Positions 10,431 to 23,520 of a DNA stretch of 64,000 bases are shown in pieces. Positions within the stretch are counted from its first letter, which is position 1, and the number at the start of each line of letters is the position of its first letter. Origin of the DNA: Fasciola hepatica (Eukaryota > Platyhelminthes > Trematoda > Plagiorchiida > Fasciolidae). The stretch spans positions 4,712,001-4,776,000 of the forward strand of contig CANUEZ040000107.1 in the NCBI GenBank assembly GCA_948099385.1, in the 5' to 3' direction. The translations under genes and the position numbers were made by a program. The notes under the pieces are model-generated. The model was given only the letters and a program-made list of their open reading frames with translations, was not told the DNA's origin and made no database searches.

Positions 10431-12315
10431 TCATGCTTTCTTGCAGAAGGTGCTAACTGATCAGTATTAGCAGGCGTCGACTGAACTTGCTTGAAAATAA
10501 GAGCGGGAGTAGTTTAGCCCTTGTGACTATTACTTGCACTCGGCCTAACCGTAGGCTCTGGTCGGGTTACATCTACTATTTAACAAATAAATGGAGTACA
10601 CAAACGACGTGCTTTGCTGCTAATGGCCACGAACGCAAAGTTTGGCCTAGTGTGCAAGTTCATAATCTCTCAGATCTACTGTACTGCAGAAGTTTGAACC
10701 GTTACTGAATAGGTCTCACATTCGAACGATTCGGTGAAATAGCTGCTAATGTTTCTGTTACAAAACCCACCTTCGTGTTACTGCCACAATTAGTACCCCT
10801 GCAAGGATCGCTGTAAACTGACCCAAGGAAATATCAAGACATTCGGTGTGCATTTTCACCCTTTCCTGTGCAGTCCATTATGCCTCAAAAAAGAAGGCCG
10901 GGGAAATTTCCCCTTTTAGTACCCACCAGACTTGGTTGTCGTGGGTGATTTGCCTCCCGTGGGACATTCAATAGGCTTTTTTGGAGATAAGATCGAGTGT
11001 TCTGAGGCTCTAACGGAATAATAATCCACGGAAAAATACACCATCAGTGAGTCTTCCGGTTAAGATGAGGCAATACAATCATTTCGAATTCATGTCGAAA
11101 TCTTCAGGTGCGACTAGCCTGAAGCAGTGACGCACTTGATTTCCCACCAATATCTTCAAAAATGGTATTTTCGAGACAGACGGGCGTATCATAAGGATCT
11201 GGAATAGTGCAACGGTAAAGAACGTAAATGTGTGCGCAAACTAGTGACCCAGCCAAAATTTTCCACACAAGCAATTTTCAGGTTGTCGTAAGAAACCAAG
11301 CGGAAAATCAATCCACGAGCAAGTGGGGTTGTTATTCTAGAGTTTTACTGGCCCCACAACGCAGGTCAAATATGTGCGGTTGCTTAATGTGCTCAAGCGG
11401 GCAGACTGGACGAGCTACCAGATTTAAGGGAGGATGGACAGGTGTCACTGAAGGCCAAGTTAACTTCGCAGGCGCAATATCACTTTCACTTTCTAAAATG
11501 TTTCGGATAAAATAAGTGGGCGTCCAATAGAAAATGAGGGATCAAAATCTGTATGTCTGTGTAGATGTGTGTTGCTACCAATAAAAAGGGTATCGATAAA
11601 TCAACTAATGGTCGATCCGATGTCAAAGGCTCCACACCGCGCTGTAACCGAAGTCATTTTCCTTTCGACTAACGTAGTAAAAAGGAAGCACAATACGAAT
11701 TAATGGAGAGTGAGTAACGGTTACCTCTGGGGTGTGGCACAAGAAGCCTGTCGTTACCATTCATAGCAGAACACGTAGCTGGCAAGCTGTCTTTGAAAGG
11801 CGGCTAAAAATTCCTCACGGGATCTCTGAGGGATTTTCAGAGACCAAATCGCTTCCACTGAGCAAACTAAAAGTAGACTCACAAAGCTGCACCCTTTCCG
11901 GCTGACAATGTTCCATCTTGCGACATGCTGGCAACATGAAAGGCACAATCGTGTCAAGGTTTGTAGCCTGGATCATCGGTGGTCGTCTCAGCATCCGGCG
12001 ATTTACCTTCAGGCTCAGCGGAAGTATTCAGGCAAAACAAACAAGACCCGGAGGAACCTGTGCTCAAGCCTCCTTCCAGCTCCTTGCTCCCAGACTTGCA
12101 GACCTCTCTGGTCCAACACAAATCGTTGCTTTAGTGAATCATAACCTACTGAAATGTATCCAGTTCATCGCGACACCGGTAGATTGTGATTTCTTCCAAA
12201 TGCAGCCAGTTTTTGAAAATTGACCGCCCTGACTTCAGAGCTTTTATCTGGGGATCTTTTGTGGTGAATACTTGTAAGCTTCCGTCCACATCACAATAGA
12301 CCTAAGAGAAGGATC
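10431..12315. other. unassigned, no gene seen
   Basis: About 1.9 kb upstream (minus sense) of the BEL-4 RT relic. It should hold that element's protease and gag if they survive, but no aspartyl-protease box or zinc knuckle could be read. Short open frames on both strands have no recognisable content. Confidence 0.35.
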
Positions 12316-12835
12316 TTGATTGCAGCCCCATTGACTTGATAGTGCAGTGGAGCTAACTGCTATTGTAAAGGGGAAAGCAGGGGCAAAGGAGAGACGTGAA
12401 TATCAAGGCAAAGGGACAAACCAAACGAGGGCCGCCGACAGAAGAACAGAAGGTGAATATGTCAGAGGCGTCCCGAAGCAGGCAAAAGGATGCATACGGA
12501 CTACCACAGGGGGTGCAGTGGGATCTCCAGCAACCATCAAGACAGCCCAGGTGAGGAGATGCTGATCAAGCCGTCATCTGAGACAATCGGACTAACCTAA
12601 CAGAAATTATACCCAGGAGAGGTAAACTATCAGCCACAGGCAATTGGCCAGAAAGCAACCGAGGCACTCAAGCCGCCGCTGCAACGATGTTGGTACCGCG
12701 AAGTCTGGGAAGTGGCCTATATAAACGACTGTGTGTGTTTCCCGACTTGATATTTTTGGCCGTTGGAATACAGGTATCCTGCCAAGTGTTGTCGTCTTTG
12801 TTACACCAAGACTAAAAATCATAAGTCCTGGGCCG
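12316..12835 (+). mobile_element. LINE-B fragment (ORF1/endonuclease junction), plus strand
   Basis: The DNA matches the reverse complement of LINE-B copy 1 from about 40650 down to 40100 in several collinear blocks. These include GAATATCAAGGC, a block around GGTGAATATGTC, the CAACCATCAAGACAGCCCAGGT stretch (opposite ATCTTGATGGTTGCC at 40382) and the GTATCCTGCCAAGTGTTGTC stretch (opposite 40138-40160). It is the only sizeable plus-strand transposon fragment in the window. No complete domain survives. It ends about 40 bases before the AAT tract of the next repeat. Confidence 0.6.
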
Positions 12836-12873
12836 CTTGAATCTGACCAAAGATCCAGTGGTTGATTCCCCGT

Positions 12874-13500
12874 ATAATAATAATACTAACAATAATAATA
12901 GTAATAATAATAATAATAATAACGGTATGTTTCTCGACCTCGGCAGAGACGCACGCATGGCAGCATGATCGAAGTGTACATTGTCACTGAATGAAACACA
13001 AAATTACAAATTTCGAAAAGAGGAGTGTGCTACTTTAGCATTCAAGAACATGAAACTAGACCGAGTTTAAGTAAACTACGGTAACAAAGGTTTACGCGGC
13101 AAATAGGAGTCACCTTCGGTTTCATAGTCAGCAGCAGTAAAGAGCCGACAGGACATGAAATCGTTTTAACAAACGTTGTCGCATGAAGCAGAAGGTACTA
13201 CGTACGCAGGGATGATGCGGAAATGACGAAGAAGGCTTTTGCAGGTTCATTGGACGAGGTAAACAGGGGAAACCGCTAAAAGGTGCTCAAGAGGACATTC
13301 ATGAATGAAAAGAGAGTAGGAAAACTGTGAACAATGTGAAAAAAACGTCCAGGAATAATGGGTATCATCCAGTGATGTGAATCCGTGGCTGCCGGATGAA
13401 GGGCGGAGTCCCGCAATATGAAGAGTGAGTTGCGAAGAGGAATGCCGCCAAGGAGGGACAAAACGTTGAAGCAGAGAAGATGATAAAGGTGTTCACCGGG
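12874..13500 (-). mobile_element. LINE-A-type 3' end with hairpin and (ATT)n tail
   Basis: The AAT array at 12874-12923 (plus strand) is followed by CTCGACCTCGGCAGAG at 12933-12948, then GATCAT-type and TTTAAGTAAAC blocks. In the minus sense it ends ...GATCATGCTGCC..., CTCTGCCGAGGTCGAG, AAACATACC, (ATT)n. The same terminal architecture is seen at 49605-49655 and 61800-61850 and, more diverged, in LINE-A copies 1 and 2. The body is pyrimidine-rich in the minus sense. The upstream limit is unclear: related words such as GGACGA(G/A)GT(A/G)AACAG recur at 13253 and 13800, so it may extend to about 14 kb. Confidence 0.45.
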
Positions 13501-16240
13501 ACTAGGCCTGAGGTCTCCTGAAATGATAAATAATTATTATCTTATCGAGTTTCCTGGAGCTTCTCTGCCCCCGAACTGGGGGCTATAGGTGGGAATGGCT
13601 TACTGTATTTCGGGTGCTCCCTTTATTGAGATAGATTATGTGGCATGATTGTTAGCCATTCGAACTTGGCAAAGTGAGGCCTCGACCAGGCATAATATAT
13701 CAGCGGGTGACAGCCATAGGTGGTACGTATTATCTTGTAAGTATGGTCCTCTTCTGGCGTGAGGGATGTGTTGTCAAGACAGAAGGATTATCAATCACTG
13801 GACGAAGTGAACAGCGGAAACTGTCGAACCACGTCGGTTGAAAACGATGGACATTGGTTGGCAAGCGGATGAAGGGCTCTAACAAAGGCTCAGCAGACAC
13901 GAGTCACACTGTACCCCTAGGCCATCGAATAAGAAAAACGGCATGGTATAATCAGCCAGCGCATGACACCATGCTATCACCTGAGGTTTCCACTGGGCGT
14001 TGTGATAGATAAAACATTATTCGGCGTGATCTGAGATAGATGGAGAAAGAGGGCAGCAGTCTGGAAAAGGTTTTGGCTGGGAATTATGATAAACATTTTA
14101 ACGGTCGATTAGCGTAGGTAGGTTATGATAATAGAGAGAGAGATTGGTCAGCATGAGTATGTGAGAACAAACAGAGGAACCAACGGCGTAACTGGCTACC
14201 CGAGAATGCAGCCTTGGGGTACTTACTGGCCCAAAGCTACTTCACTCATCCTGGATGGCACCCTGAAGCCTCAAAACGTCTCGTGGCTTGAAATCGATAC
14301 ACAATTCATATCAAAACACTGTTTTCCTTCAAATTTCAGGGTACCATTCATCGGTTGAAATAAATGTGAATAATGTCTGTCTCTTTGAAGGTGAGTTTCG
14401 GTGGCGGTCCAGTCAACACATTATCGAAATAGGACATAAATCCAGTACAGAAAGAGGAACTGACCAAAGAAATAGATACAACGCGCCCGTTTGGTAATCC
14501 AACTAAAAGCAATAAAATCTGCACGCTTGGTCAGGCCTGCCTACCAGTTTTTCGAGCGTGGAAACCAAAAATTAAGGCAATCGAGGTGAATGCCTGCCAC
14601 CCATCAAAGCAAGCGAGAAAATGAGGCCGAACAATAATAAACTAACGGCACCTAGTCAGTGGATCTAGTTACCAAACGAAACATTCCTTAAAGTCCTCTC
14701 ACTGGAAAGGTTTAGGGGCAGAAAACAAAATAAAACTCCTGTGGCGGATAATGAAACACAACTACAAGTCACCGGAGGCGGAAGCTTGCAGAGGTGATCA
14801 GCTTGACGTCAGAAAAGAAATATAATTCACTTAAGGGATAAGGATAAGGAATTTTCTTTTTTTTCCCGATTTTTCACCTTCCATGATTACTGCCAGAGAG
14901 GTTTAGTAAATTAAGCTCCGAGGTTCCACAAACCCCTGCCTTACCAAAGTATTGAGTGACTCGCAGCACACCAATACAAATGCTCCCACCAGTTCAACTA
15001 GAATTTCCATAAGGACTGTTATTTCCTCCCGGCGAACGGGTTTGTTCACGCAGCGTGCTGCTCAAAGTACGTACACAATCTGACTTCCCTCTCCGGTTAT
15101 GAAATCTTCTTCGTATATGATAATGCATGACATTCCCATTTCATCCCTCCACGGTGTGTGGATTTTAGCCTGCATATTGCTACCCGGCGGGACTCAGGTA
15201 TGGATGCGAAACATAAGCCAGTCAGTTTTGCTGTGGTTAATTGGTTGGCGGCTGTTCCTTCTTCAAAACGTGGTCAATTTACCATTCGGTACGGCTGATT
15301 TTATGGCTTGCCCCCGGGCATTTCGTCTTTGTGGAATAAGGTAGAATATTTGCCCATTGACGTACTTATACTGTTGTCGTGGTCCACTTGGCTCCGTGCT
15401 TCCCGTCGTTCGCAGGCTTAGTTGGAGCCTAGAATGATCGGTCTGGATCCACTATTGGTAATGTGTGATCGACTATCAATAAACTCGGTTACTCAACCAA
15501 ATGACTCCTCCTATCAACGTCATTTTATCATCCTCGCTCTTCCCGACGAACGGATCTGCAACTCGATGGACTACCATGGAGTGATGCATTCCGAACTGTT
15601 CAAGTGTCCAGGTCCGCTCGGCAATAGAGGCCGTAAAGGGCGACTCTACTATATCGCTCATTAGTCACTGGGTTTGTCAAAAGCATATGTATCACCCCTG
15701 ATGCATCCCGCCTCTGAAACTATTTCTTGCGATAGGTTTCGAGCGAATACAAAACGCTGACCGCATAGTTTTGAGGGACCACCCGTGCGGTTCGGTATCT
15801 TTAGTCGGGGTTCGGCACAATGAGGCCTTTTAGGTCTTTTCAGCCCTTTCCACACGAAGTAGAGCAAAAAGTAGAGAGGCCTTCTCCCGGGATCCACTAT
15901 TTTCTTCTTCAGGTGGCTCTCGCACTGACGAATGAGACTATACCGTTGCTCGGCCCTACCGCCATATAGTACGCGTTCTACGCTTGGCGGGTGAGATGGC
16001 GACGTGTAACTGTCCTTTTATTCTGTCCTCGACATTCACTGATGTGCATTATTTGGTGGCGTATATTTCTGCACACCTCTTTAAGATTTCTCATTGATGG
16101 CTAGGGCAGCTTCTTCTTCAGTTAGTCAAAGATGGTTTCCCAATTCTGCACTTCTCATCCTACAGTAATAATTATGATGGTATATCAATCAGGTTCCACC
16201 TAGACCCACGCAGTAGTTCGTGATGCATGTATGCAAGAAC
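13501..16240. other. unassigned, no gene seen
   Basis: 2.7 kb without recognisable coding sequence. The first 600 bases keep the purine-rich plus-strand bias of the preceding element. The rest has scattered open frames under 90 codons with no motifs. Confidence 0.35.
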
Positions 16241-18099
16241 TAACAATAGTAGTAATACTAATAATAGTCTATTTCGGATGCCCTCGAAGTATGATGGAGT
16301 GTATGATCAGATGATTCAAGTGATGTCAAAATCGAAATTTACAAAAGGGTAAAGTATGCATGCACAGAGTACTAAACAGAGTTTTAGGCGGACTACAACT
16401 GTAATAATGCCCTGTAAATTTGAAGGTCAAGGTCGAATGATCGAACAGGCTGGCGGTGTTTGGAGTCGGTTGGAAAAGTGGAAGTATATGCGTAAATAGT
16501 ACAGGAAATAACCACAACAACAAAAACTCCAGCTGAATCAAGAATATGTATACAAACGAAGGGGAGAGAAGGAAAACATTCACCAAGGGGAATTCAAAGA
16601 TTTCTTTGCATGTAGCAGGGTGTTAAAATATATGGATAGAAAACTCCAGGATGTACAAGAATGGATCTTGAAATATCAAATGCCATGAATGAACGGCCAG
16701 CGCGGTGATAGAATTTGATGGTGAGATGCCGACATGTTCAATCACAAGGAAAGAGACCAACAAATCCGGTGGATAGAAGGCGGGATTTCAAAGGCGGTGA
16801 TGGGAGAGATAGCCTGCGGTGAACCGGTAAGTGTTTAGCGGTTTATTTCTACTGTTATAGGTATGTTACGAAGCAACCATAGAGATGTGGGATTGTGACA
16901 ACAAGTCACCGTGCAGAGAGTTAAGCAGCGACTGTACGAGCGAAAAGAGTTCAGAAGCGATAATGGAGTAGAGAGTAGATAGGTGAACTGCCGGCCGTTT
17001 TGATAAACAGATCACACGGCAACGATAGCGCGACAGCTACGGAGACAATAAATCTGGTAAGAGAAAATAGAACGGGCCATCGGGTTCAGAACAAAGAGAA
17101 ACAGTCAGCAGAGAAGGTAGTAGAAGGTAAATTTGAATGTCAGGATGCCGCATTGCTCAGTGAAGCTCAAAGTCGGCTTCGTAGTCGAGATACGAAATCT
17201 GATGTAGCAGGAATGGAAGCAAAATGCTCAGAAATTCAGACATAATCAACAAGGTCGCAAAAGGACGTGTGCCGACAAAATAACTATTGAAAAAATGCAC
17301 AGGTTAAAATTTGAAAACCTTGATGGCATGAAGCCAGCGAAAGCAATCACAAGAACAGTGTGCAACAGATCGGAATGTAAGTGGGTGTGACTTCAAGTAC
17401 GATGATGATAGAAATAGCGAGAGGAGAGCAGGTAAGCATCGGGCAGATTATCTACTTTATCGCAGCTATGGAACGAAGTAACAACAAGAAGATGGAATAA
17501 CTTTTTTGGATCGATGTGAAGCGTGATTGCGAGGGTTTATAGCTGGCATAAGTAGAGATGGAGTGGGGAGTGGACAATTGTCCGGGTGGCTGTTTATAAA
17601 TGATGGAGAATACAACAGTGGTATAGATAACTATGGGACTATTGGTTTCGACAGGGAAACGGGACTGGAACTAAGGTTTGGAGTAACATGGAAGCAGTCG
17701 GTGGACATGGCGGTTGAAATTGCTGGTCCCATACCGGTGGACTCAGTTGTATAGCGAACGAGCAAAAAGTCCGGAGGGGTTGGGGGACAACCTAGTGTTG
17801 TTGACGGGGAGGCCATAGAATTACAGGTGATGGAAAGCAAACTGTATGCGTGGGTTGTGTGGTCGGGAGATGAGAATGTGAAAATGTGAGGTAAATCGAT
17901 ATGGATTGCGGAAAGGTGCAGCGATTATAAAGATATACGATTTGCCGAGAGGATGGAATGGATGGATGGTAGATACTCATTTTTATTGAACACTGCAATA
18001 GATGTGCTGTCAGGACGACATAAAACTGAAGCTTCAAGAAAAGTTACTGAGAAGGTTGGGGTTACCAACAGAGAGTATGGATGCTAGTCACTTCAGGAA

Positions 18100-18122
18100 T
18101 TATATATATATATATATGTGTA

Positions 18123-18163
<41 letters not shown>
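18100..18163. repeat. (AT)n microsatellite
   Basis: Two AT runs (18101-18117 and 18126-18163) separated by GTGTACGC, inside the non-coding 3' part of LINE-A copy 2. Copy 1 has no counterpart. Confidence 0.9.
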
Positions 18164-18166
<3 letters not shown>

Positions 18167-19689
18167 GAGAAGTGATTCACAGAAATCGAACGAATGGCAC
18201 ATCCTGTGGGAGAGGAGTAATGTCAAAGTGATGAAAGAAAGGCCGTTAGAGGACAGGTGAGCATTCAACGGGTGGACAATGACTTATCAGCACGAATGTG
18301 GTAGTTGGGTGATGAGCCAATCTTGGATGCGTTGAAAGTGATTGCATGGACAAGGAGCACGAAATGGAGATTTTGTCGCGGGTTGAGGGTGAATGTACAA
18401 ATTTTTGCCCATTTTGACAGGTATCTTGAGGCTCGACGGCGGCAAAACTGCATGAAATGTATATCTGAGACGTATAGATGTAAAGAGGTCAGACTGTACA
18501 CCGAAATCAGGATACGGAGATGGATTGGCACCATGAAAACGAGCATTTGGAGTGACGGAGATGGAAAATGATTGCTAATCACAGGTTTGACTTCTGTAGA
18601 ACTACAAAACATATTTCTGCGAAGTTCAAAGTCTGTCGAGTTTCGTTGAGGAATTGAACGGTGACAGCAAAAGTGCCAGCTTGTGGATATTAGCCGTGGG
18701 TTGTGGGGTGCACAGAATGTGGGCGGAGAGGAGCTTGCCAAAACCGATGGTTAATACATAGGCTACTGTGGGTTCTCAAGGAGAGGAGCGGGTTAGCGGG
18801 TGGGAATGAAAGCTACAGGCTATTTAGTACATAGCTGAGGTTATAAATTTGGCGGGCTTGAATTGGTTAGTTGCAATCCCAATATTGAGAGCGGGGCCGA
18901 TGGAAGAACAGTCTATGGAGATGACAGAGCAGATAGCATGTTTGCGGCAGCAGTATGAGCGTGACGATGAGGTTCCGCAATCCGCAAGCGGTGCTAGTGG
19001 GTGGAACTGACAACGCTCTGGACATCTAACATGTAAACCGTTTTTTGGTGACAGCAGGTGCGATCCATCAACCTAGCTGCTCTCGAACATCGTTGCAGGC
19101 ATCCTGCACGCCTGATGTGCACCGGCCAATGCAGTGGATCTCACCGCGTCCCCACCGTCAGTCGAAGGGCAATCGAGTGAGGTACGAACACCACACTGTG
19201 TCGACGGTCCAATTTTCACATCCAGCGAGAAAATCTGCCAAGTTGGTGCTCATGGAATAGGACTGGCAATGAGGTCTTCGGTCGGTAAATTCTGAAATAC
19301 AAGTAGAAGAGAGCTGCAGTCTGGCATTGGTGCCAGCTGTGAAGTTTGGGAGACATGAACAAACAGTGCACGGTAGAACCTGGGTGGAGTAATAACAAAC
19401 AGGAGAGCTGACCATCAAAACGACAAAAGCTAGGTCTCAGGATCCAGTATCAGACTAGCCTTGGCCTTAGCGTGAACTAGTGGCGAGTCTAGAAAATCGG
19501 AATATGTACGCCCACATTGGTTGGGGATGCAATGGAGCAGATTGTAGGGATAAGGAACAGTTAAAGGCTGAGCGGTAAGGACAATTATTAGGGCCGCATG
19601 ATGGCTGGAGGCAGCTGATGGGGGTACTGAGAAAGCTAGTATAAGGAGGAAATTGAGAGAATCAGGACTTGCCAAGTAGTGAGGAGTAT

Positions 19690-21480
19690 TTCGGGAAAAA
19701 GCGCCTATACAATGAGGTTTAAAGATTAGCTACAAGTCAGGCCCTGCTTCGAAAGCTAGAGTCTCAGACGTGTCGGTGTCACCTAACATCAGGGCATTAT
19801 CGACGGCGAGGTAATGTGCTACCGAGGTTTTGAAGTGGTGGGGGAAACAAATCGACGAATTTCAGTGGAGAGTTTACTCCAAATTCTAAGATATTTTAGC
19901 AAAAAGAAATTAAATCTCATAGATGGCCTCGCATTCCAAATAAAAAGACGCAGCTCTCTGTGACGGAGGGGAGTAGGTGATTAGACACATGGAGTGTCAG
20001 TGGGAGAAATTGCCAGGCGATGAATAAGCCTGTGGACCAAGCAAACGTTAAGTCTCATACGAAGTAACCAAAGAAGTTCAATGTGGAGGACGGCACAACG
20101 CTCTTTCAACTAAGTAAGTTGGAATAAGTAAGCAGCTGCTTCGTGAATGAGCGCTGTATATTCTCCAAAGTTATTTTGTCGGATTAGAGAGTTATTGTGA
20201 AGATGATAGGGCAGTACTCTAGACAGGGTCGGACCTAGGATAGATACCATAGGGGTTTTGTATCGCGCAGAATGAGAGATCTGCTTAGAAATTCCAAGGA
20301 TTTGTGTGCCTTGGCAGCTAGAAAAGATAAGTGTTCCAAGAAGTTTAGGGTGTACGAGTAATGCAACCCATTATCTCATACTGATGGGTTGTTGGTAATA
20401 GGGGAGTTATGTAAAAGAGAAGAGTTCGGAGGGAAGTGACAGCGTAGGGTCATAAAGCTGCACTTCTGAACAGAGAATTCAATTTTTCAGGAGTGACACC
20501 ATTGTTCAAGGCGTTCTAGATCGTACTGTACATTGGGAATTGTTCAGTAGGGCTCAAGGGTGAGAATCCATATGCAATTTATACGTCGTCCGCAAATAGG
20601 AACGGGGTACCGTGATGAACCCTAGAGAGGACGTCGGTAAATTACATTAGGAATAGGAGTGGTCCTGGCACGTCTCCTTGAGTGACACCACTGGTAACGG
20701 GGGAGGATTTTGAGAGATAGCTGTCGATTGAGACTTCTTGGCTGCAATGAGAAGGATAGGAGGAGAACCAGTTGAGAATAGGAGATTCAAGTCTGAAGGC
20801 TTCGAGCTTGGTCAAAAGCCGCGAGTGAGAAGCGCGGTCAAATGCCTTGGTTTTTTACAAAAAGGTGACAATTATGCATGTCTTACTGTCTGCAGCCGCA
20901 GCGACCATGTTGAAAAAGTCAAATTGACAGGTGTTGCTAGGCCGAGTTTTAGAAAACTATAATGGCTTTTATGTACCAAGTTATTAGACAATAAATATTC
21001 ACAGAGGAGCTTTTTGACTAAGCGCTCAAATAGTCCAGAAGCCACGGGTGTATGGTTAATCAGTCGGTAATCCAAGGGGTAAAAGAGAGGAACTTTTTGT
21101 GGTGAGAAATATTGGTGGATGGTTCCTATTGCGACGGGAAAATTCCTAATTTCAGAGACAAGTTGAAGATATTCAAAAATAGAACTGCAACATCAGACCC
21201 GCCAAGTCGAGCCAGTGCCAGTGGACTTTTATCAAAGCTGGGGCTGGATGAGGGCTTTACTTCGCGGAATAAGTGAGACACTTCACCGAGGGTAAGTTCT
21301 GTTTAGACAGGGTGGATGCGGCTTTGGGGACTAGTTGAGTTTGAGCAGTTCCAGTGTCAATAGCCATAGAAGAATAGAATACCGAATTGAAAGCCTCGGC
21401 GATCACAGCTGGATTATTTACCTGTGTGCCGCTTGGTAACGGCAGGTATGAAATACTTGAACCACAGTGTGTGTTTCTGT
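19690..21480 (-). pseudogene. LINE-A copy 2 reverse transcriptase (decayed)
   Basis: Non-LTR retrotransposon RT, which would copy element RNA at a nicked target. Block matches to copy 1 on the minus strand include YRLINHTPVASGLFERLVKK (20872-21075; copy 1 YRPVNHTPIISRIMERLIKN). Around 20590-20700 there is a TQGDVPGPLLFLMYF-type block followed by FLFADD, opposite IQGSVLGPLLFLIYVND and FFADD in copy 1. The C-terminal end aligns near 19.7-19.9 kb. Several stops and frameshifts break it, so no long open frame survives. Ends are estimated from copy 1. Confidence 0.6.
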
Positions 21481-22700
21481 CCCTGAACGTACGTGAAATC
21501 CGGAGTATCTTATCCGGCCGGCGAAAGGGCAGAAGCTTCCTGCTTTATGTAGAGTTTTCAGCGTGACTCGAATAGTATTAGGGGCACGCGCAGGCGGATG
21601 AAGACAGAAAAGTCATGAGACTTTCTGTACGATGCTAGGACCAATTTTGTTTTATTAGCAAAGATGTAAAGGCATCAGACCGGCTGAGGGGGATTTGACA
21701 AGTAGTGACCTGACTTAGCGATGAGGAAGTTTAGAATATAATAAGTTTGCTGCAAGCTGGGGTTCATGTGTCAGGAAGTAGTCTCCCCACTCGATGGAGC
21801 GAATTGTTTTGGTAAGTCGCTGCATTCGTATTGCGGAAACGGGGAGTCCGGCGGATTACGCGTGTGTTATAAATAAGGGCACTAAAATTACACAAAACCA
21901 TTCTATGATCACTACCGGGGAAGTGGTTAATTGTTAGTTTCCAAGTTGGATAGGCTTAGATGAAGACTCAATCTGGTATGTTATTCTTCAAGGTCGGAGT
22001 TGGAATGCTTTGGATCCAGCATTCTATTTTAATACAGGACAGTAAGTCAAATAGGTGGTGCGGGGAGGTGAGCAAATCCTAGTTGATATCGGGTGCACTC
22101 AAGTCACCAGCGATCAGCTTAGCTCCGTGGTGTATATCGGATAGGCAGTTAAATGCTTTAATGAAGGGTATTAAGTCATAAACAGCTGTACTAGGAGGTC
22201 TATACACACAGCCAAAGTAAAGGCTCGTGTGAGTAAGTTAAACGTCAACTCATAACGGATCCTGTACTGCATCCAGGATAGAGTGGTCGCAAGAGGTTGC
22301 TTAAAGCTGCACTTGATGTAGATTAAACATCCGCAGCCCCGGCGACACCTGCTTTTATTAAACTTCTGAATGCCAATCAGGGAGATTTAAGCGGGTAGGA
22401 TGGAACTAGTCAGTCAAGCCTCAATGATGAGGACAAGATCAGGGCTGTGCAGAAGTATGAGATTTTGTAGTGAGACAAATTTATTAATGAAGGACCGACA
22501 GGTCATGAAAAGTGGGAGAAGTTTAGCAGGTTTGGTCTTGTTCAGAGAGGAACGACAGTGCAGTATATGGGCTGGAGTGTCTGGAGTGGAGCTAGAATGT
22601 GTGTTACGACTAGGATGTTTGTGGGTTGAAGGAATTGTAGTAAGTTGATGTGCAGTTGAGCGAGAAGGCTGGGGTGGGTGAACTACTTTCACGGGATGGC
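21481..22700 (-). pseudogene. LINE-A copy 2 APE-type endonuclease (decayed)
   Basis: Minus-strand blocks around 22060-22140 read KLIAGDLSAPD and LLTSPHHLFDLLSCI, matching KLVAGDFNAPG and LKAPHHLLHFLTSI of copy 1. These belong to the apurinic-type endonuclease that nicks target DNA in CR1-like elements. At 21905-21913 this copy keeps a Ser-Asp-His triplet (PGSDH), the expected catalytic C-terminal box, whereas copy 1 has Cys-Asp-Gln there. Stops elsewhere, for example within the GD-x-SAP block, inactivate it. Confidence 0.55.
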
Positions 22701-22709
22701 TTGAGGGGG

Positions 22710-23267
22710 TCAAGAACACAGAGTATTCGGTAAAGTGGACGAGGGGATATGACACACCATGGATAGTGAAATAAGCCGAGCAGGCCTATCTGACGGGGTA
22801 GTCAGCTTGGTTTCTAGGCTAGGCTGGGTATGACTAGTGCTGACTGGGGCCGTTAGATTTGAAGGAGATCGGCAGTTTGTAAGTCTGCTTAGTGCGGAAC
22901 AGCACCGTGAAAGTTTGCTATCAAGTGCCTTGCTACTGGTGGATACTTGTGGCTGGGACATGGAAACATGAGAAGAGAGGGACAAGTAGACGTGAAGTGG
23001 GAGAGGAAAGGGAAGTGCGGTATTAACAAAAACCTGGGCACCTGCCTCAATACGGACGGGAACATAGGTGCCCTCTTCCCGTGAATAAGTTGATGGGCTG
23101 TAACTTAGGGGAGGGAACATGAAGTGGAGGTGTGATATAGGATTGCCGGTTGGCACAGAGACCGAAAAGCTGCGGGTGTTGTTGTAAGTGGCTTGCGGCA
23201 GGAAGGGGGTTCGGGGTAGGCGAGATAATTGGATCATAGAAATAGGGCAATTCACGCAGGGAAACAT
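22710..23267 (-). pseudogene. LINE-A copy 2 ORF2 N-terminal, Ser/Pro-rich region
   Basis: A 185-codon open stretch on the minus strand, Ser/Thr/Pro-rich, with no catalytic domain. It aligns with the region just upstream of the endonuclease in copy 1 through the shared blocks SSKALDS-LSRCCSALSRLTN, STSHTQ-SL-TKLT and GNPISHLHFMFPPLSYSPS (copy 1: FHIPPPGYSPS). It reads through the position where copy 1 has a TGA at 54525, so that TGA is a lesion of copy 1 and not a feature of the family. Role unknown; in CR1-like elements such spacers separate the nucleic-acid-binding ORF1 product from the endonuclease. Confidence 0.55.
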
Positions 23268-23520
23268 TACTTAGGTTACGGTAGACGTTAGGTAAATTTT
23301 TGAGCACGTTACAAAGTTAGGGTTCGGTGAACCGTCATAAAAGTATTAGTATTCACACACGATGGCTAGAATAGAATGAAACGTTTCCTTGTCATGGCTC
23401 AAATGAAAGCGCAGATGCTTGATCGGGGTGGACAAAATCACCGAGCGATACGAAAAATTATTAACGTGTCAGAACCGAAATAGGCCAGGAGTGTATCGAA
23501 AATAGATACCCCGAGTGAAA

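Larger units (their letters stand above)
16241..23315 (-). mobile_element. LINE-A copy 2 (CR1-like, 5'-truncated, decayed)
   Basis: A minus-strand CR1-like element recognised by alignment with copy 1 at 49-57 kb. From 5' to 3' in the element sense it holds the ORF2 N-terminal region (23310-22710), endonuclease, RT (ending near 19.7 kb), about 3.4 kb of non-coding pyrimidine-rich sequence and a trinucleotide tail at 16241-16268. ORF1 is absent: homology to copy 1 starts at a peptide matching VLHNLYRSLSN of copy 1. Stops and frameshifts throughout the EN and RT make it inactive. Its 3' UTR shares the terminal 200 bases with the repeats at 1.8, 7.2 and 49.1 kb, and an internal AACGGTGACAGCAAAAGTGCCAG block (18655) with copy 1 (50285). 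Confidence 0.65.
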
